Positions 12,024-23,340 of a DNA stretch of 64,000 nt are shown here, one piece after another. A model generated the notes under the pieces. The model did not search any database. It was not told where the DNA came from and saw only the letters and a list, made by a program, of their open reading frames with translations. The stretch is from NCBI GenBank assembly GCA_946902985.2, contig OX336389.2, positions 130,049,572 through 130,113,571 of the forward strand. Direction: 5' to 3'. Both the position numbers and the translations under genes were made by a program. This stretch comes from Meconema thalassinum (lineage: Eukaryota > Arthropoda > Insecta > Orthoptera > Tettigoniidae). The first letter of the stretch is position 1, and each line of letters starts with the position of its first letter.

Positions 12024-12844
12024 AGGTGCGTTCAAAAAGTAACGAGCCGGAGGCTGTAATGCGCAAATCGGTGACGACATTGGCTAATCATGGCGTGTGT
12101 AACGAGGTGTGGTTCCGACCAGAGCGTGGAAGGTCACAGCCCGTCACTAGAGGGCACGCGTGCACGTCATGTGACGATACAAAGCGAGCAGCAGCATGCA
12201 TCAATCGTCCAACGCTGACAGTCGCATTGCAAACAGTGACATGGAGGCGTCAAACGAAGAGCAAAGAGGTGTTGCTCGGTTTCTGACAGCGAAAGGAGTA
12301 GGGGCAACGGACATTCATCGCCGAATGTCACAAATGTACGGCGAACACTCCATGTCCCTTGCAAGGATCAAGGCGTGGCACAAGCGCTTCAGGGAAGGAC
12401 GGGTGTCGTTAGCCGATGATGTCCGGTCTTGGGCACCCCCCTGCATTACCGATGACAACGTCCAGCTGGTTGATGCACTCATTACCCAGGACCGCCGAGT
12501 GACAGTGAACGCCATAGCCGCCGTGGTCGGATTGAGCGTCGGAAGTGTGCACACCATCATGAAGGAACGACTGCACTTGCGGAAAGTGTGTGACCAATGG
12601 GTGCCCACAGTCTTCAACCACACTAGGAAGTATGTCGAATGGCCTACTCTCTTGGTTGGACGATTGATGCATGCTGCTGCTCGCTTTGTATCGTCAAGTG
12701 ACGTGCACGCGTGCCCTTCAGCGACGGGCTGTGACCTTTCACGCTCTGGTCGGAAGCACACCTCGTTACACACGCCACGATTAGCCGATGTCGTCACCGG
12801 TTTGCGCATTACAGCCTCCGGCTCGTTACTTTTTGAACGCACCT
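12024..12844. mobile_element. Palindromic mariner derivative, ~190-bp TIRs, TA TSD
   Basis: Very long inverted repeats (12024 to about 12212, and the complement from about 12656 to 12844) start AGGTGCGTTCAAAAAGTAAC. TA flanks at 12022-12023 and 12845-12846. The inverted repeats explain why both strands carry similar open frames here. The core is an N-terminal mariner transposase fragment. Total length 821 bp against about 1.3 kb for intact mariners, consistent with loss of the catalytic domain. Confidence 0.85.
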
Positions 12845-12855
12845 TATATTATTAG
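12241..12855 (+). pseudogene. Mariner/SETMAR-like transposase N-terminal fragment
   Basis: The ATG at 12241 begins a frame with the paired helix-turn-helix of mariner transposases: RFLTAKGVGATDIHRRM, then IKAWHKRFREGR, a DD-R hinge, ITQDRRVTVNAIAAVVGLSV and GSVHTI with RKVC.QWVP. After WVP the family would continue into the D,D34D catalytic region, but here the sequence runs straight into the right inverted repeat. About 130 residues are mariner-like and the remaining ~70 are read-through of repeat sequence. It could at most bind its own ends. An open frame upstream to 12196 adds residues without homology. Confidence 0.8.
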
Positions 12856-12967
12856 TATATTCCTTAAATAAATATAAATATATTTGGCAGCCACAACATC
12901 AGGGCTTCCAATGTAATAAACATATTATAATGGATAAACAATTGGTAGAGAAGGTTAACACAACAGT

Positions 12968-13200
12968 ATAATAATAATAATTTGATTGATTTTAGGTCCC
13001 TTTTAACTTCTGCGGCTTTTAGAGTCGCCGGCGTACCGAAATTTTGCCTCGAGGGAGAACTTTGACGTGCCAGTAAATCTATTGACACGGCTCTCTCGCA
13101 TTTGCGCACCCTCAAACGCCAACTGGCTGTGCCAGGATTCGATCCTACAACCTTGGGCACAACATGTGAGAACGTTGCCGCTGAGCCACGCAGCCAGTCC
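12968..13200 (-). mobile_element. tRNA-derived SINE (family B)
   Basis: Minus strand: head GGACTGGCTGCGTGGCTCAG with A box TGGCTCAGCGGC, then B box GGATCGAATCC near 13137, a body, and an (ATT)n tail at 12969-12980. Related to 5305-5496. No TSD was identified, so the edges are approximate. Confidence 0.8.
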
Positions 13201-13497
13201 TTTACGTAAAGAGATGTTCCTCCAATTCTCCTATGAAATAGAAAAGTTATTCACTTGAATGTACAGTAAATTACGCTCATCTCTAGGAACATTATCAAAT
13301 TGTTCGAATCAGTACTTAGGTAGTCAGAGAGCAACTATTGCGTAATCGGTTCTCGTATTTCCAGGAAGGCAGAAAGGTATCTAGACTAAAAACATAAGTT
13401 ATTGTGACTTTTTCTTTTCGAAACATTCTCTGGGGCCATCCCTAGTGAAGACGAATTTGTGCACGTGTCATTGTGCTGAGGCTTCATACTGAATGTA

Positions 13498-14510
13498 CAG
13501 GGCGCCCGAGAATGTTCTCAGCAGTGGGTATGTGCAGCTGTGAGTGGTTGAGTCATGAGTTTAGTTGGCTGCACTGCACTGCACTGCGTCCTTCAAAGCG
13601 GGACTTCCCCGTGTGAGCTGTCGATGTGCATCGCGATAAGCACGCGAGCCTGCAGGTCTTCAGCGTGTATTACAGTCAGAGAGCGTTCGGATAGATTATT
13701 ATTGGAAGAGTGCAACAGTATACAGGCGGTAATGTTTACTACTGAAGAGAGAGTTTTTTTTTGTGGAATACGTTTTTCACGAAGGCGATTGGTTTACAGA
13801 AAATGTAAAATTAAGATTTCAGGCGCGGTTTCCTAATTCAAAGTGTCCAAACCGTGATACCATTCGGGATTTGGTAAGTAAATTTCGTGTGACTGGCTCA
13901 GTTCACGATGTACCGGGAACAGGCAGGCCTACGCTATTAACAGACGAAAAACTTGATGAAATCTCCGATATAATGCTGCGAAGCCCAAGTAAATCAACAC
14001 AAAAATTAGCTCAACAAACAGGAATCTCCAAGTCGACAGCACATAAAGCTGTAAGAGACGAGCTTCAGTTGTTCCCTTATAGTGGGCGATGTATGGAAGA
14101 TAGACATATGCTCTCGCGGACTTTTTTGTAGAACTTTTCATGTTGAACAATTCTTACACTCATAGTATTTAGATATTTTTAACTGTTTGCCCAGCGTAAG
14201 CTTACAAAGCGCTCGGACGCCAGGTTTTTTATTGACTATTCCACTAAAATCGTTACTGCTCGGCTTCCTTTGATCATAAATAAATTATTTTCTACAGAAA
14301 TCATACTCGATATATCCTTTACAGAATGGTGAAAACCGCATCAAAATCTATCCAGTGGTTCTGAGTTTACCAGTAACATCCAAGAAACGGGGACTTTGTT
14401 TTATACTAAGTAGAGATGATGCAAGCGGCAGCCGTGCTACCAACGTAACTGCTGTAGCTAGCTCTCGGTGACGCATGTAGGCGCTGCGGAGAATATTCCC
14501 GTACTCACTG
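13498..14510 (+). mobile_element. DUF4817-type TA transposon, internally deleted, copy 2
   Basis: Nearly co-linear with 4214-5219. The left end CAGGGCGCCCGAGAATGTTC is inverted at the right end, with TA at 13496-13497 and 14511-14512. The internal deletion junction after the HTH coding region is the same as in copy 1. A defective element with this junction was therefore probably itself copied, using transposase from elsewhere. Length 1,013 bp. Confidence 0.87.
13732..14131 (+). pseudogene. Transposase N-terminus (DUF4817-like HTH), frameshifted
   Basis: The intended start is the ATG at 13732, but a T-run near 13755 carries one base too many, and the good frame resumes from about 13763. That frame is open for 122 codons: an aromatic-rich first helix, FPNSKCPNRDTIRDLVSKF, RVTGSV, a GTGRPTLLTDEKLDE hinge, and SKSTQKLAQQTGISKSTAHKAVRDELQ. 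These are two helix-turn-helix units as in mariner-like transposases. It ends at 14131 shortly after the deletion junction (LQLFPY). No DDE catalytic residues remain. Confidence 0.82.
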
Positions 14511-14512
14511 TA

Positions 14513-15689
14513 TATTTGCATGCAATTTAGTAAGAGTACTTTCACTGCATCCCAAAAGACCGAAGTTTGGAGCACCATTGGTTTCTTCTGCGGGTGCTAG
14601 GGATGGCTTTTTAGTGGCATTGACCATTATAATGTTATAAACACACGTACAATCTAAGGGCCCGCTAATCGTCGATAGCCTTCAATCGGAAGTTGGAGGT
14701 ATTGTAATACTATAATGTGAGAGAGGACTTGAAAGGTCCCCTCACGGATAAATGAGAGTAGTAAACCAACATGCTATCTACGAACAGGGAGAGTTTTGAC
14801 AGCAAGCTCGCTTAACTGCATTGTGATGTAAGTACAAGATGTTACGAAAGCCCGGTGTGTGCATCCAACTAGACCACTGTTACCCTACGTACATATTAAA
14901 ACGCTTGCAACATTGCTCTTTCTAGAATTGGTCTACAAGAATTTTGGGGTAAAATAAGATAGAATACCTCATTCTCGTGGCCTAACAAACATGTTGGTAC
15001 TGTTTACGGACGATCGTGGAGTTCACGTCCATCTAAGACTCGTCCTGGTTGAAGAGCACCTTCCGAATTTGACTCAAGCATGACTCGGATTTCATGGTTC
15101 AGTCTTGATGATCGCCTGGGACAAGCTGGAACGAACTGGAGACTTGTTATTTTCTTGCTAGAACTGGGCGATAGTAGAATGTTGCAACTCGAGGTTGGGT
15201 GACGGATCTCCCCTGCCTCAATATGGAGGACTTACTGGCAATCATGTTTGGTTCGACCAGGCCGATTGGCCTCTGTCAAATTTAAATGTACTGTGCCCGT
15301 CTGTTCACCTGGGATGGGCAGGCGATCACATGCGAGGACACATGAGCACTGTGAGAGCACGAGTCTCTGATCTCAGGGCGTCCTGGGTTAAGCCGGCACA
15401 CTGCCCTCATGTTCCACGTAAAGAATTCAAGGAATATGTACACAACACATACACTGAGTGGTGATTTCACATATTTATTCATAAAAACATGCCTGTCTGC
15501 AACAAAAGAAATAAAAAGCACTTCACGGCAGTCGAAAATTAATGTGTGGCGGCGAAAATCTAGTATTGTGATTTCTGCATCTCGAAAAAAAAAATCATAG
15601 TCTAATCTTCATGAGAGTCCATTTGTATTGACTATAATCGCCGAATACAATTAAATAATTTTACCATATACATGAGAGAATACATATTC
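14513..15689. other. No recognisable feature
   Basis: No transposon ends, family motifs or long coding frames were recognised; the longest open frames (about 90 codons) have no familiar pattern. Confidence 0.4.
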
Positions 15690-15701
15690 ATCTATAGAAA
15701 T

Positions 15702-16034
15702 GAAAAATGAAAATCCACAGCCTGCTTCCAGTCTCCGACCGGGTCAGGAATGGTTTGAATGAAGCCCCCATCTAGCGGCGAGGATATGTACTGTACCGGC
15801 TGCCGAGGCCTGACGCACTCCTCTGGGGCAATGATTAAATGAACGACAGATTAAATGAAATGATAGTGGAGAGTGTTGCTGGAATGAAAGTTTGACAGGG
15901 AAAGCCGGACTACCCGGAGAAAAACCTGTCTGCCTCCGTTTTGTCCAGCACAGATCTCACATGGAGTGACCGGGATTTGAACCACGGACCCAGCGGTGAG
16001 AGGCCGGCGTGCTGCCGCCTAAGTGACGGAGGCT
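15702..16034 (-). mobile_element. tRNA-derived SINE (family D), 12-bp TSD
   Basis: Same organisation as 11417-11749, with head and A/B boxes at the right end. The 12-mer atctatagaaat flanks it at 15690-15701 and 16035-16046. Full length at 333 bp. Confidence 0.93.
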
Positions 16035-16335
16035 ATCTATAGAAATAACAAGGGAAAATGAATGAAGTAAATGATGCCGCAATTCGCTGGCCTATTCCCT
16101 ACTATTTACATTACTTAATAGCTTCGGAGTAATTTTCACACACTATCATCGTCATGGTGACGTTATTTACACATTATGTTCTTATTTCAACATCGAATCA
16201 GCAAAACAGGGATGATTCTTGGTAAACTACACTTATCGAAGAAACGCTTTCTCAAAATGTAAAGATCTTAGTCATGGAATAATCTGACACTTGACACTAA
16301 TCATTGACAGAAATATAAGAGCTTTAGATGAGAGA

Positions 16336-16336
<1 letters not shown>

Positions 16337-16394
<58 letters not shown>

Positions 16395-16412
16395 CCTAAT
16401 AATAATAATAAT
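16337..16412. repeat. (AAT)n microsatellite
   Basis: About 20 AAT units run from 16337 to 16394, interrupted by ccc and then continued by a few more units. The rest of 16047-17077 is AT-rich with no recognised feature. Confidence 0.95.
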
Positions 16413-17089
16413 TTTATAATTACAAAAAATGATGTATTGACACTTGAATACTCAACATATTATTTTAAATGAATTGTTTGAACACTGATTTTTTATCAAG
16501 CCACTAGATGAATTGGCAACCTTATTTGACGTGACGTCATTTTATTCTTACAAATAGATTCGACTAGTATCATAGAGTTTATTTGATGTGGAAGTCTATT
16601 TATTATTTTGGATTGACACTTCAATTATCTGAAGCTTATTATACACACTATGGGGGCAGGGTTGCCACCATCGCAACATGTCACATTTGCCAGAGGATTT
16701 ACCACTTAACCTTCTGAGCTGATACTCAGGAAACAACATTTATCAATCTGGGACTAAACACACATCCCTATACCATTATATTCCATTCGCAATTAGTATA
16801 ATTTGCTTCAATTGCCACGTGTCCAATATTAGCATAAGGATTTCTTTGACCCCTCACTCTCGAATAAAAATTTATAACAATATCATTCACCATTTTACAG
16901 TACTAGATCAAAAGCCGTCACTTTCCATAAGAATTCAATGATAAAAAATATGCCGAGTTATTATTATTATTCTCAAACGAGGAAAATATTATTATTATTT
17001 AATTACGTGTTCTGATAGCGTCAACAAGAACTTTTAAAGTGTCACTAAACCTGCTGCCTCAGAAAACAAAGGGCAAGACCTCCTATATT

Positions 17090-17426
17090 GAAAATGAAAA
17101 TCCACAGCCTGCTTCCAGTCGACCGTCCGGGCCAGAGAATGGCATTAATGAAGCCCCCATCTAGCGGCAAGGATATGAACAATGCCGGCTGCCGAAGCCT
17201 GTCGCACTCCCCTTGGGCAATGATTAAATGAATGACAGATGAAATGTAATGATAGTGGAGAGTGTTGCTGGAATGAAAGTTTTGACAGGGAAAACCGGAG
17301 TACCCGGAGAAAAACCTGTCTGCCTCCGCTTTGTCCAGCACAAATCGCACATGGTGTGTCCGGGATTTGAACCACGGACCCAGTGGTGAGAGGCCGGCGT
17401 GCTGCCGCCTAAGCTACGAAGGCCGC
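17090..17426 (-). mobile_element. tRNA-derived SINE (family D), 12-bp TSD
   Basis: Full-length copy with tRNA-like head at the right. The 12-mer acctcctatatt occurs at 17078-17089 and 17427-17438. Slightly more diverged than its relatives (gtcgaccgtccgg in place of the usual gtctccgaccgg). Confidence 0.92.
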
Positions 17427-17782
17427 ACCTCCTATATTATGAAGTTAATTTAATGAGGATCCACCTCATCTTCAAATGTAAGCATACACTTCATGCAACA
17501 ATGATGATAAACTTAGAGTATTCTCGCAGTGCATAAAGACGCAAATATACGGAAGTTAAGAAATTCATGGCAAAAATAAGATTCACATTGGATTCACGTT
17601 GGAAGTCCCTCAACGCGGAATGGAACCATGCACCACGATTCCATAAGAACTCCGTCCTCAGGAAAGGTTGTATCCCAGCATTTGCCTACTGCTGGCTCCA
17701 TGTTCGCAGCAAACTGCCAGGGATGACGTCGCCTTCATTTCTCCATTCTGCTAGTCCGGCATCTTCCGCCTACCCCCTAGGT

Positions 17783-18125
17783 CAGGCTGTTCCAGCCGAG
17801 CAGCTCGCCTGTGAGCAGCGAAGTACTCGCTGCCTTGCGTGAGTAAACCTGCAACATGCAATACAGCTCTGCTGTGGGGGCTGCCGTCACTGCGCGGTGG
17901 ATACATGAAGACTGGCAGGAAGCGCATAGACTTATGTTATGAGCTTCACGTCACTGGGCGAAGGTCATAAGAACAAATCCATGCGCTTCCTGCTAATCTT
18001 GATGTATCCACCGCTTAGTAAGGGCCGCTCCTACAGCAGAGTTGTATTGCATATTGCAGGTTTACTCACACAAGGCGGCGACAACTCACCTGCTCACGGG
18101 CGAGCTGCTTGGCTGGAACAGCCTG
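17783..18125. repeat. Large palindrome: 145-bp inverted arms
   Basis: The left arm 17783-17928 and right arm 17981-18125 are inverted copies of about 145 bp. Both outer ends read CAGGCTGTTCCAGCC and both inner ends AGGAAGCGCAT, with scattered mismatches. The 52-bp spacer is partly complementary too. The 69-bp minisatellite begins at the outer edge of the right arm. No coding content. It could be a foldback-type transposon or one end of a larger element; no TSD was found. Confidence 0.85.
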
Positions 18126-19490
18126 GTCTACCGAGTACCTCCCGAGGTGCGCGCAGATACTACCCACATCTCATTGAAGGTGTGATGGTCTACCGAGTAC
18201 CTCCCCTCTAAGCAGGTGCGCGCAGATACTACCCGCAACTCATTGAAAGTGTGATGGTCTACCCAGTACCTGCCCTCGTAGCAGGTGTGCGCAGATACCA
18301 CCCGCATCTCATTGAGAGTGTGATGGTCTACCCAGTACCTCCCCTCTAAGCAGGTGTGCGCAGATACTACCCGCATCTCATTGAAAGTGTGATGGTCTAC
18401 CCAGTACCTCCCCTCTAAGCAGGTGCGCGCAGATACTACCCGCAACTCATTGAAAGTGTGATGGTCTACCCAGTACCTCCCCTCTAAGCAGGTGCGCGCA
18501 GATACTACCCGCATCTCATTGAAAGTGTGATGGTCTACCCAGTACCTCCCCTCTAAGCAGGTGTGCGCAGATACTACCCGCAACTCATTGAAAGTGTGAT
18601 GGTCTACCCAGTACCTCCCCTCTAAGCAGGTGCGCGCAGATACTACCCGCAACTCATTGAAAGTGTGATGGTCTACCCAGTACCTGCCCTCTAAGCAGGT
18701 GCGCGCAGATACTACCCGCATCTCATTGAAAGTGTGATGGTCTACCCAGTACCTCCCCTCTAAGCAGGTGTGCGCAGATACTACCCGCATCTCATTGAAA
18801 GTGTGATGGTCTACCCAGTACCTCCCCTCTAAGCAGGTGTGCGCAGATACTACCCGCATCTCATTGAAAGTGTGATGGTCTACCCAGTACCTGCCCTCTA
18901 AGCAGGTGTGCGCAGATACTACCCGCATCTCATTGAGAGTGTAATGGTTTACCGAGTACCTCCCCTCTAAGCAGGTGCGCGCAGACACTACCCGCATCTC
19001 ATTGAGAGTGTAATGGTTTACCGAGTACCTCGCCTCTAAGCAGGTGCGCGCAGATACTACCCGCATCTCATTGAGAGTGTGATGGTCTACCCAGTACCTC
19101 CCCTCTAAGCAGGTGCGCGCAGACACTACCCGCATCTCATTGAGAGTGTAATGGTTTACCGAGTACCTCGCCTCTAAGCAGGTGCGCGCAGATACTACCC
19201 GCATCTCATTGAGAGTGTGATGGTCTACCCAGTACCTCCCCTCTAAGCAGGTGCGCGCAGATACTACCCACATCTCATTGAAAGTGTGATGGTCTACCCA
19301 GTACCTCCCCTCTAAGCAGGTGCGCGCAGATACTACCCGCATCTCATTGAAAGTGTGATGGTCTACCCAGTACCTCCCCTCTAAGCAGGTGCGCGCAGAT
19401 ACTACCCACATCTCATTGAGAGTGTAATGGTTTGCCGAGTACCTCGCCTCTAAGCATGTGCGCGCAGATACTACCCGAATCTTATTGATG
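18126..19490. repeat. 69-bp minisatellite, ~20 copies
   Basis: The unit starts gatggtctacccagtacctc and ends catctcattgaaagtgt. Because 69 is divisible by 3, one minus-strand frame stays open for 455 codons as a repetitive 23-residue peptide. There is no signal peptide or known domain, and the variation does not look codon-biased, so I treat it as non-coding. Two main variants (tgatggtctacccagt and taatggtttaccgagt) alternate in the distal third. Confidence 0.95.
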
Positions 19491-19499
19491 CACATTGAA

Positions 19500-19868
19500 G
19501 TCCACCTCGTGGTGTAGCGGCTAGAGTTCTTGGCTGTCTCTTCGGGGGTCCGAGTCCAATTCTTGGCTCTGCTAAGAAACTTAATTCTGGTCTGAGGGCT
19601 GGAACGGCGTTCACTCAGCCACGCGAGGAAAAACTGAGAAGAGTCGGGTTCGATTTGTACCTCAGCCCTCCAGGAAGTGGTTTTCCGTGGTTCCCCATTT
19701 CTACGCCAGGAATATACCGGGATGGTACTTAACTTAATTCCACGGCCACTTCCTACCCAAATCCTACCTCAATTGCAAATACCCACACTAGTAAAGACAT
19801 CACTGTGACACAGGTTATCACACAAATACACGGGGATACATGACCACGATGTCGCAAAGCCCCTAAAA
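19500..19868 (+). mobile_element. tRNA-derived SINE (family E)
   Basis: The plus-strand head CACCTCGTGGTGTAGCGGCT has an A-box-like TGGTGTAGCGGC and a B-box-like GGTCCGAGTCC. The body contains gtggttttccgtggttcccc and the 3' part ends tgtcgcaaagcccc. Related minus-strand copies are at 53987-54395 and 62909-63300. TSD not resolved. Confidence 0.75.
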
Positions 19869-20893
19869 GAATCTGAACATTCCAAGCGAATACCTCTTGC
19901 GGGAGTTATGTTCTAAACTCACCAAGAATTTGTATAGAGTTTTATTGGGCGAGGTTCTTAGTGACCCATGAAGAGAATCGACAGTTTTCAACTTCTTTTC
20001 AATGAGTTTGTGAAGTTATAATTCAGCAGGAGCGTTATCACTTGATTTCTTCCTCTGGTATCATTTATTACCCGTGAACGAAGGATGGACTTAGTTGTGA
20101 AGTTTTTAATCACTTTACCTCTGGCCTATACTTTACGGTTGATATTGTCGTCAACAAAGCTATATCTTCACCTGGTATGTGAAATATATTTTTGTCTTTC
20201 AAGAACAACGATGCCTTTCTTTTTCTTTTGTAGAAATTACGAGACCTTTCCCAGAACTTCTGTAATATCTTGAGTTTTAGAAGATCTCTCTGAACAATAC
20301 CCACTAGTAAATCCATGCATTTGGTTATATCTTATTTAATTTTGTCTATGGTAAGCCCAATAGATGTGGCTTCAAGATACATTCAAACAGTCAAATGTGC
20401 ACTAGAAATCTTCAATTGGCCACTCCAAAAATTGTTTCACAAGTCTTGCAAGTTCACGTTGGGCACGCAGAAAGGAGCTGATTAAACGCATTTGATACTG
20501 GATAATCTCACTCATCTTCTTTGTTTGAACTTCCTAGGTCAAAATCAATTCTCATCTAATACCAAAATAATAACGGTTATCTTTTGATTTTGCACCTTCA
20601 ATAGCAGTTGTTCTTACCTAATCCGCCAATCTCAGTATTCCAATGAGACTCATCCCTTTCGTCGTATGGGGATGTTTGAATAGTTATTAGTTCATTGAAA
20701 TAAAAACAACAGACTTGACTTTCTCAAGAATTAGGGAAAATATCCTCAGCTAATTCCACAACATGACAATTCAAGAGTGCGTGTGGGAAAGGGTATTAGT
20801 CAAAATTCTTCGGATTTTCATTATGTGATAAGCGATCTTTCTAAGTTTCACCCACGTGAAAAATAAAAACAAGTAGTTCCGCAAAGAAATAAA
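19869..20893. other. No recognisable feature
   Basis: AT-rich sequence with only short open frames; no repeat ends or motifs recognised. Confidence 0.4.
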
Positions 20894-22079
20894 TAGCCTA
20901 TTTTCATAATTCCTACTGACGGTAATAGCCTCTATCAACATAAAAATCAGTTTGATTGCTGTAATAGATTCGTATATATTGAGAACCGTCTAAATATTTC
21001 GGATGGTCGCATTTGTAGGATAATTATATATGTAAGCCATATAGTTATGTACTATTACATGATGATTATTACGTAAGTGAATTATTCAAATTTCAATCGT
21101 ATGATTAAGACAGAAGAAATAAAATACGAGATTTAAAATTTCGCACAGCCGCCATCTTGTGGTTATGAAAACAATTGAATTAAATAAGATGTCAGTGGAT
21201 TAAAATGTGAATAAGCATTTACCGTACCACGTTTCACTGCGCTCGGAAGGTTAAATCGTGAAAAACGTCCATCTAAATATTTTAATTTCAAGTTGCCGCC
21301 ATGTTAGATTTGTGGTCACCAGGTTATTGGAAGTCCCATAGGTGAACTTATGTTCATAGCCTCTATCAACATACAAAATTTCAGTTTGATTGCTGCCATA
21401 GATTACTAGATATTGAGAACCGTCTAAATATTTCGGATGGTCGCCATGCTGGATTTTTATACATCTAGGCCATAGATTTACGTACTATTAGATGACGATT
21501 ATTGAGTAGGCTCATTATTAAAATATTGACTTCGTTTGCATTGTTAGGACACAAGAAATGAAAACTTTATTTCAAAATTTCGCACAGCCGCTATCTTGAA
21601 GTCATGTAAACAGCTAAACTAAATTAGATGTCAGTGAATCACGATGTGTATAAATATTTGCTGTACAATGATTCACTGCACTCGGATAGCTAAATATTTC
21701 TCTTTCGCTTGACCACTATGTTCGTTATGTACTTAACAGGTCTTTGAAAGTTACATAGGTGAATTTCTAGTGGTGTCCTTTATCACCGTACAAAATTTCA
21801 GGGTGATGTCGATAATAGTTTTGTACATATTGAATGCCGCTGAAATATTTCGCACTGCCGCCATGTTGGATTGGTGAGACGAAATAAGATTTGAAGTGTA
21901 CGGTCGGGGTCGGACAAAATAGTACTATGACCTTACCGAGTTTCATTAACATAGCTTCTGCTCTTTAGATGTAATTAGGGGGACACTCACACATATGCAC
22001 ATACACTCACGCATACATACACACGGACAAAAGGTGATCACATGAGCCTATTTTTTTTTTCATAAATGAAAACAGGCTA
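20894..22079. mobile_element. TIR element built of ~420-bp internal repeats, copy 1
   Basis: The ends are inverted: TAGCCTATTTTCAT on the left and the complement of TTAGCCTGTTTTCAT on the right. Inside are about 2.7 head-to-tail units of roughly 420 bp, each containing ctctatcaacata, ttcagtttgattgctg, tttcggatggtcgc, a ttcgcacagccgccat motif and a TTCACTGCGCTCGG motif (starts near 20938, 21360 and 21776). A (CA)-rich tract and aaaggtgatcacatgagcct lie next to the right end. No coding capacity. An inverted second copy is at 40767-41989. Confidence 0.75.
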
Positions 22080-22282
22080 ATAATTGAGGACCTTAAATTT
22101 ACATAAACTCTTAAACAATTAAAATAATACTACGATGATATCGCGAGTTGAAGGACCTTTGGAATAATATGCCGGAAGTTCATAGAAAATCATATTTGTT
22201 GCCACTCTCCAGTGTCTTCCCCTCCCTAAATAAAGTTCTTCGAATTAAATATTATGGGATTTGAAGCCATTTTTCAGTGTTG

Positions 22283-22612
22283 AATGAAAATCCACAGCCT
22301 GCTTCCAGTCTCCGACCGGGTCAGGAATGGAATGAATGAAGCCCCCATCTAGCGGCGAGGATATGGACTGTGCCGGCTGCCGAGGCCTGACGCACTCCTC
22401 TGGGGCAATGATTAAATGAATGACAGATGAAATGAAATGATAGTGGAGAGTGTTGCTGGAATGAAATTTTGACAGGGAAAACCGGAGTACCCGGAGAAAA
22501 ACCTATCTGCCTCCGTTTTGTCCAGCACAGATCTCACATGGAGTGACCGGGATTTGAACCACGGACCCAGCGGTGAGAGGCTGGCGTGCTGCCGCCTAAG
22601 CCACGGAGGCTT
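22283..22612 (-). mobile_element. tRNA-derived SINE (family D), 16-bp TSD
   Basis: Full-length copy, tRNA-like head at the right end. The 16-mer ccatttttcagtgttg occurs at 22267-22282 and 22613-22628, the longest TSD in the window. Confidence 0.94.
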
Positions 22613-22689
22613 CCATTTTTCAGTGTTGCCTTAGTAAACAAAATGGTGCTTTTCAGTCGGTCAACACGAATATACCCAAAAGAGTTGGG

Positions 22690-23340
22690 TAATACCCTTA
22701 TCCAGAAAAAAAAATACATGAAATCAATAAATACACTAGGATGACCAGTTTCGGTCATCAAGCGATCATCATCATATCCATTACACATAGGCTATAAAAT
22801 CTATGTTTGAAAATACAGGTGAAAATACAGTATTTACAATATGTACAATTATTTAGTTGCAGTATTGGTAATGCAACTTGTAGGTGTATGATAATTGTAG
22901 TACATAAGATGTTGGGTGAAATGCTAAAATGGTGATAGAAATCCGGAGTTTGTCTGTTTGGAGTGACTATATGGTTGTAAAAAGTCAACTATGGTTGTAC
23001 TGTAATTGTAGAGGCTACTACTTATCTGGATGGATGTCTTCTTCGCTGGAGCTACGAGCAGCTTCAACTTCACTCTTACACCAGTTGCGGTCGACTGAAT
23101 TGGAATGTTATCTCCTGAACTTGTTTTCCCCCTCCTCCCGCCCCGTATTCCTATGTGTTGTCTGAGGTCAGTGCATGAGTATTTGTGGGATGTTGCCAAG
23201 TCTAGCTAAGATGTAAGTTATTGGATTCAGGATCGTCTTCAACTATTAAAGACCGTGGATCAGTCCTCGCCACGCGTAGACTATTAGCCATTCATACTAA
23301 GCGCTGCCCGGTCTTTGAGGACGTCCCGACACCTAGGTAC
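22690..23340 (-). other. Possible 3' tail of a Penelope-like element, left flank of the LTR element
   Basis: Joined across the LTR element (removing 23341-35129 and one GTAC), this sequence continues the minus-strand Penelope-like frame of 35176-35871 into its 3' region. It contains a cggtcatcaagcgatcatc motif. No coding motif remains; the assignment rests on position and is tentative. Short open frames here are not supported as genes. Confidence 0.35.

Noticed and set aside
12315..12842. 175-codon minus-strand frame in the palindromic mariner
   Set aside because: Shadow of the plus-strand transposase frame produced by the long inverted repeats.
18128..19495. 455-codon open frame on the minus strand
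   Set aside because: It exists because the 69-bp satellite unit is divisible by three; no domain, signal or codon-level constraint is visible.
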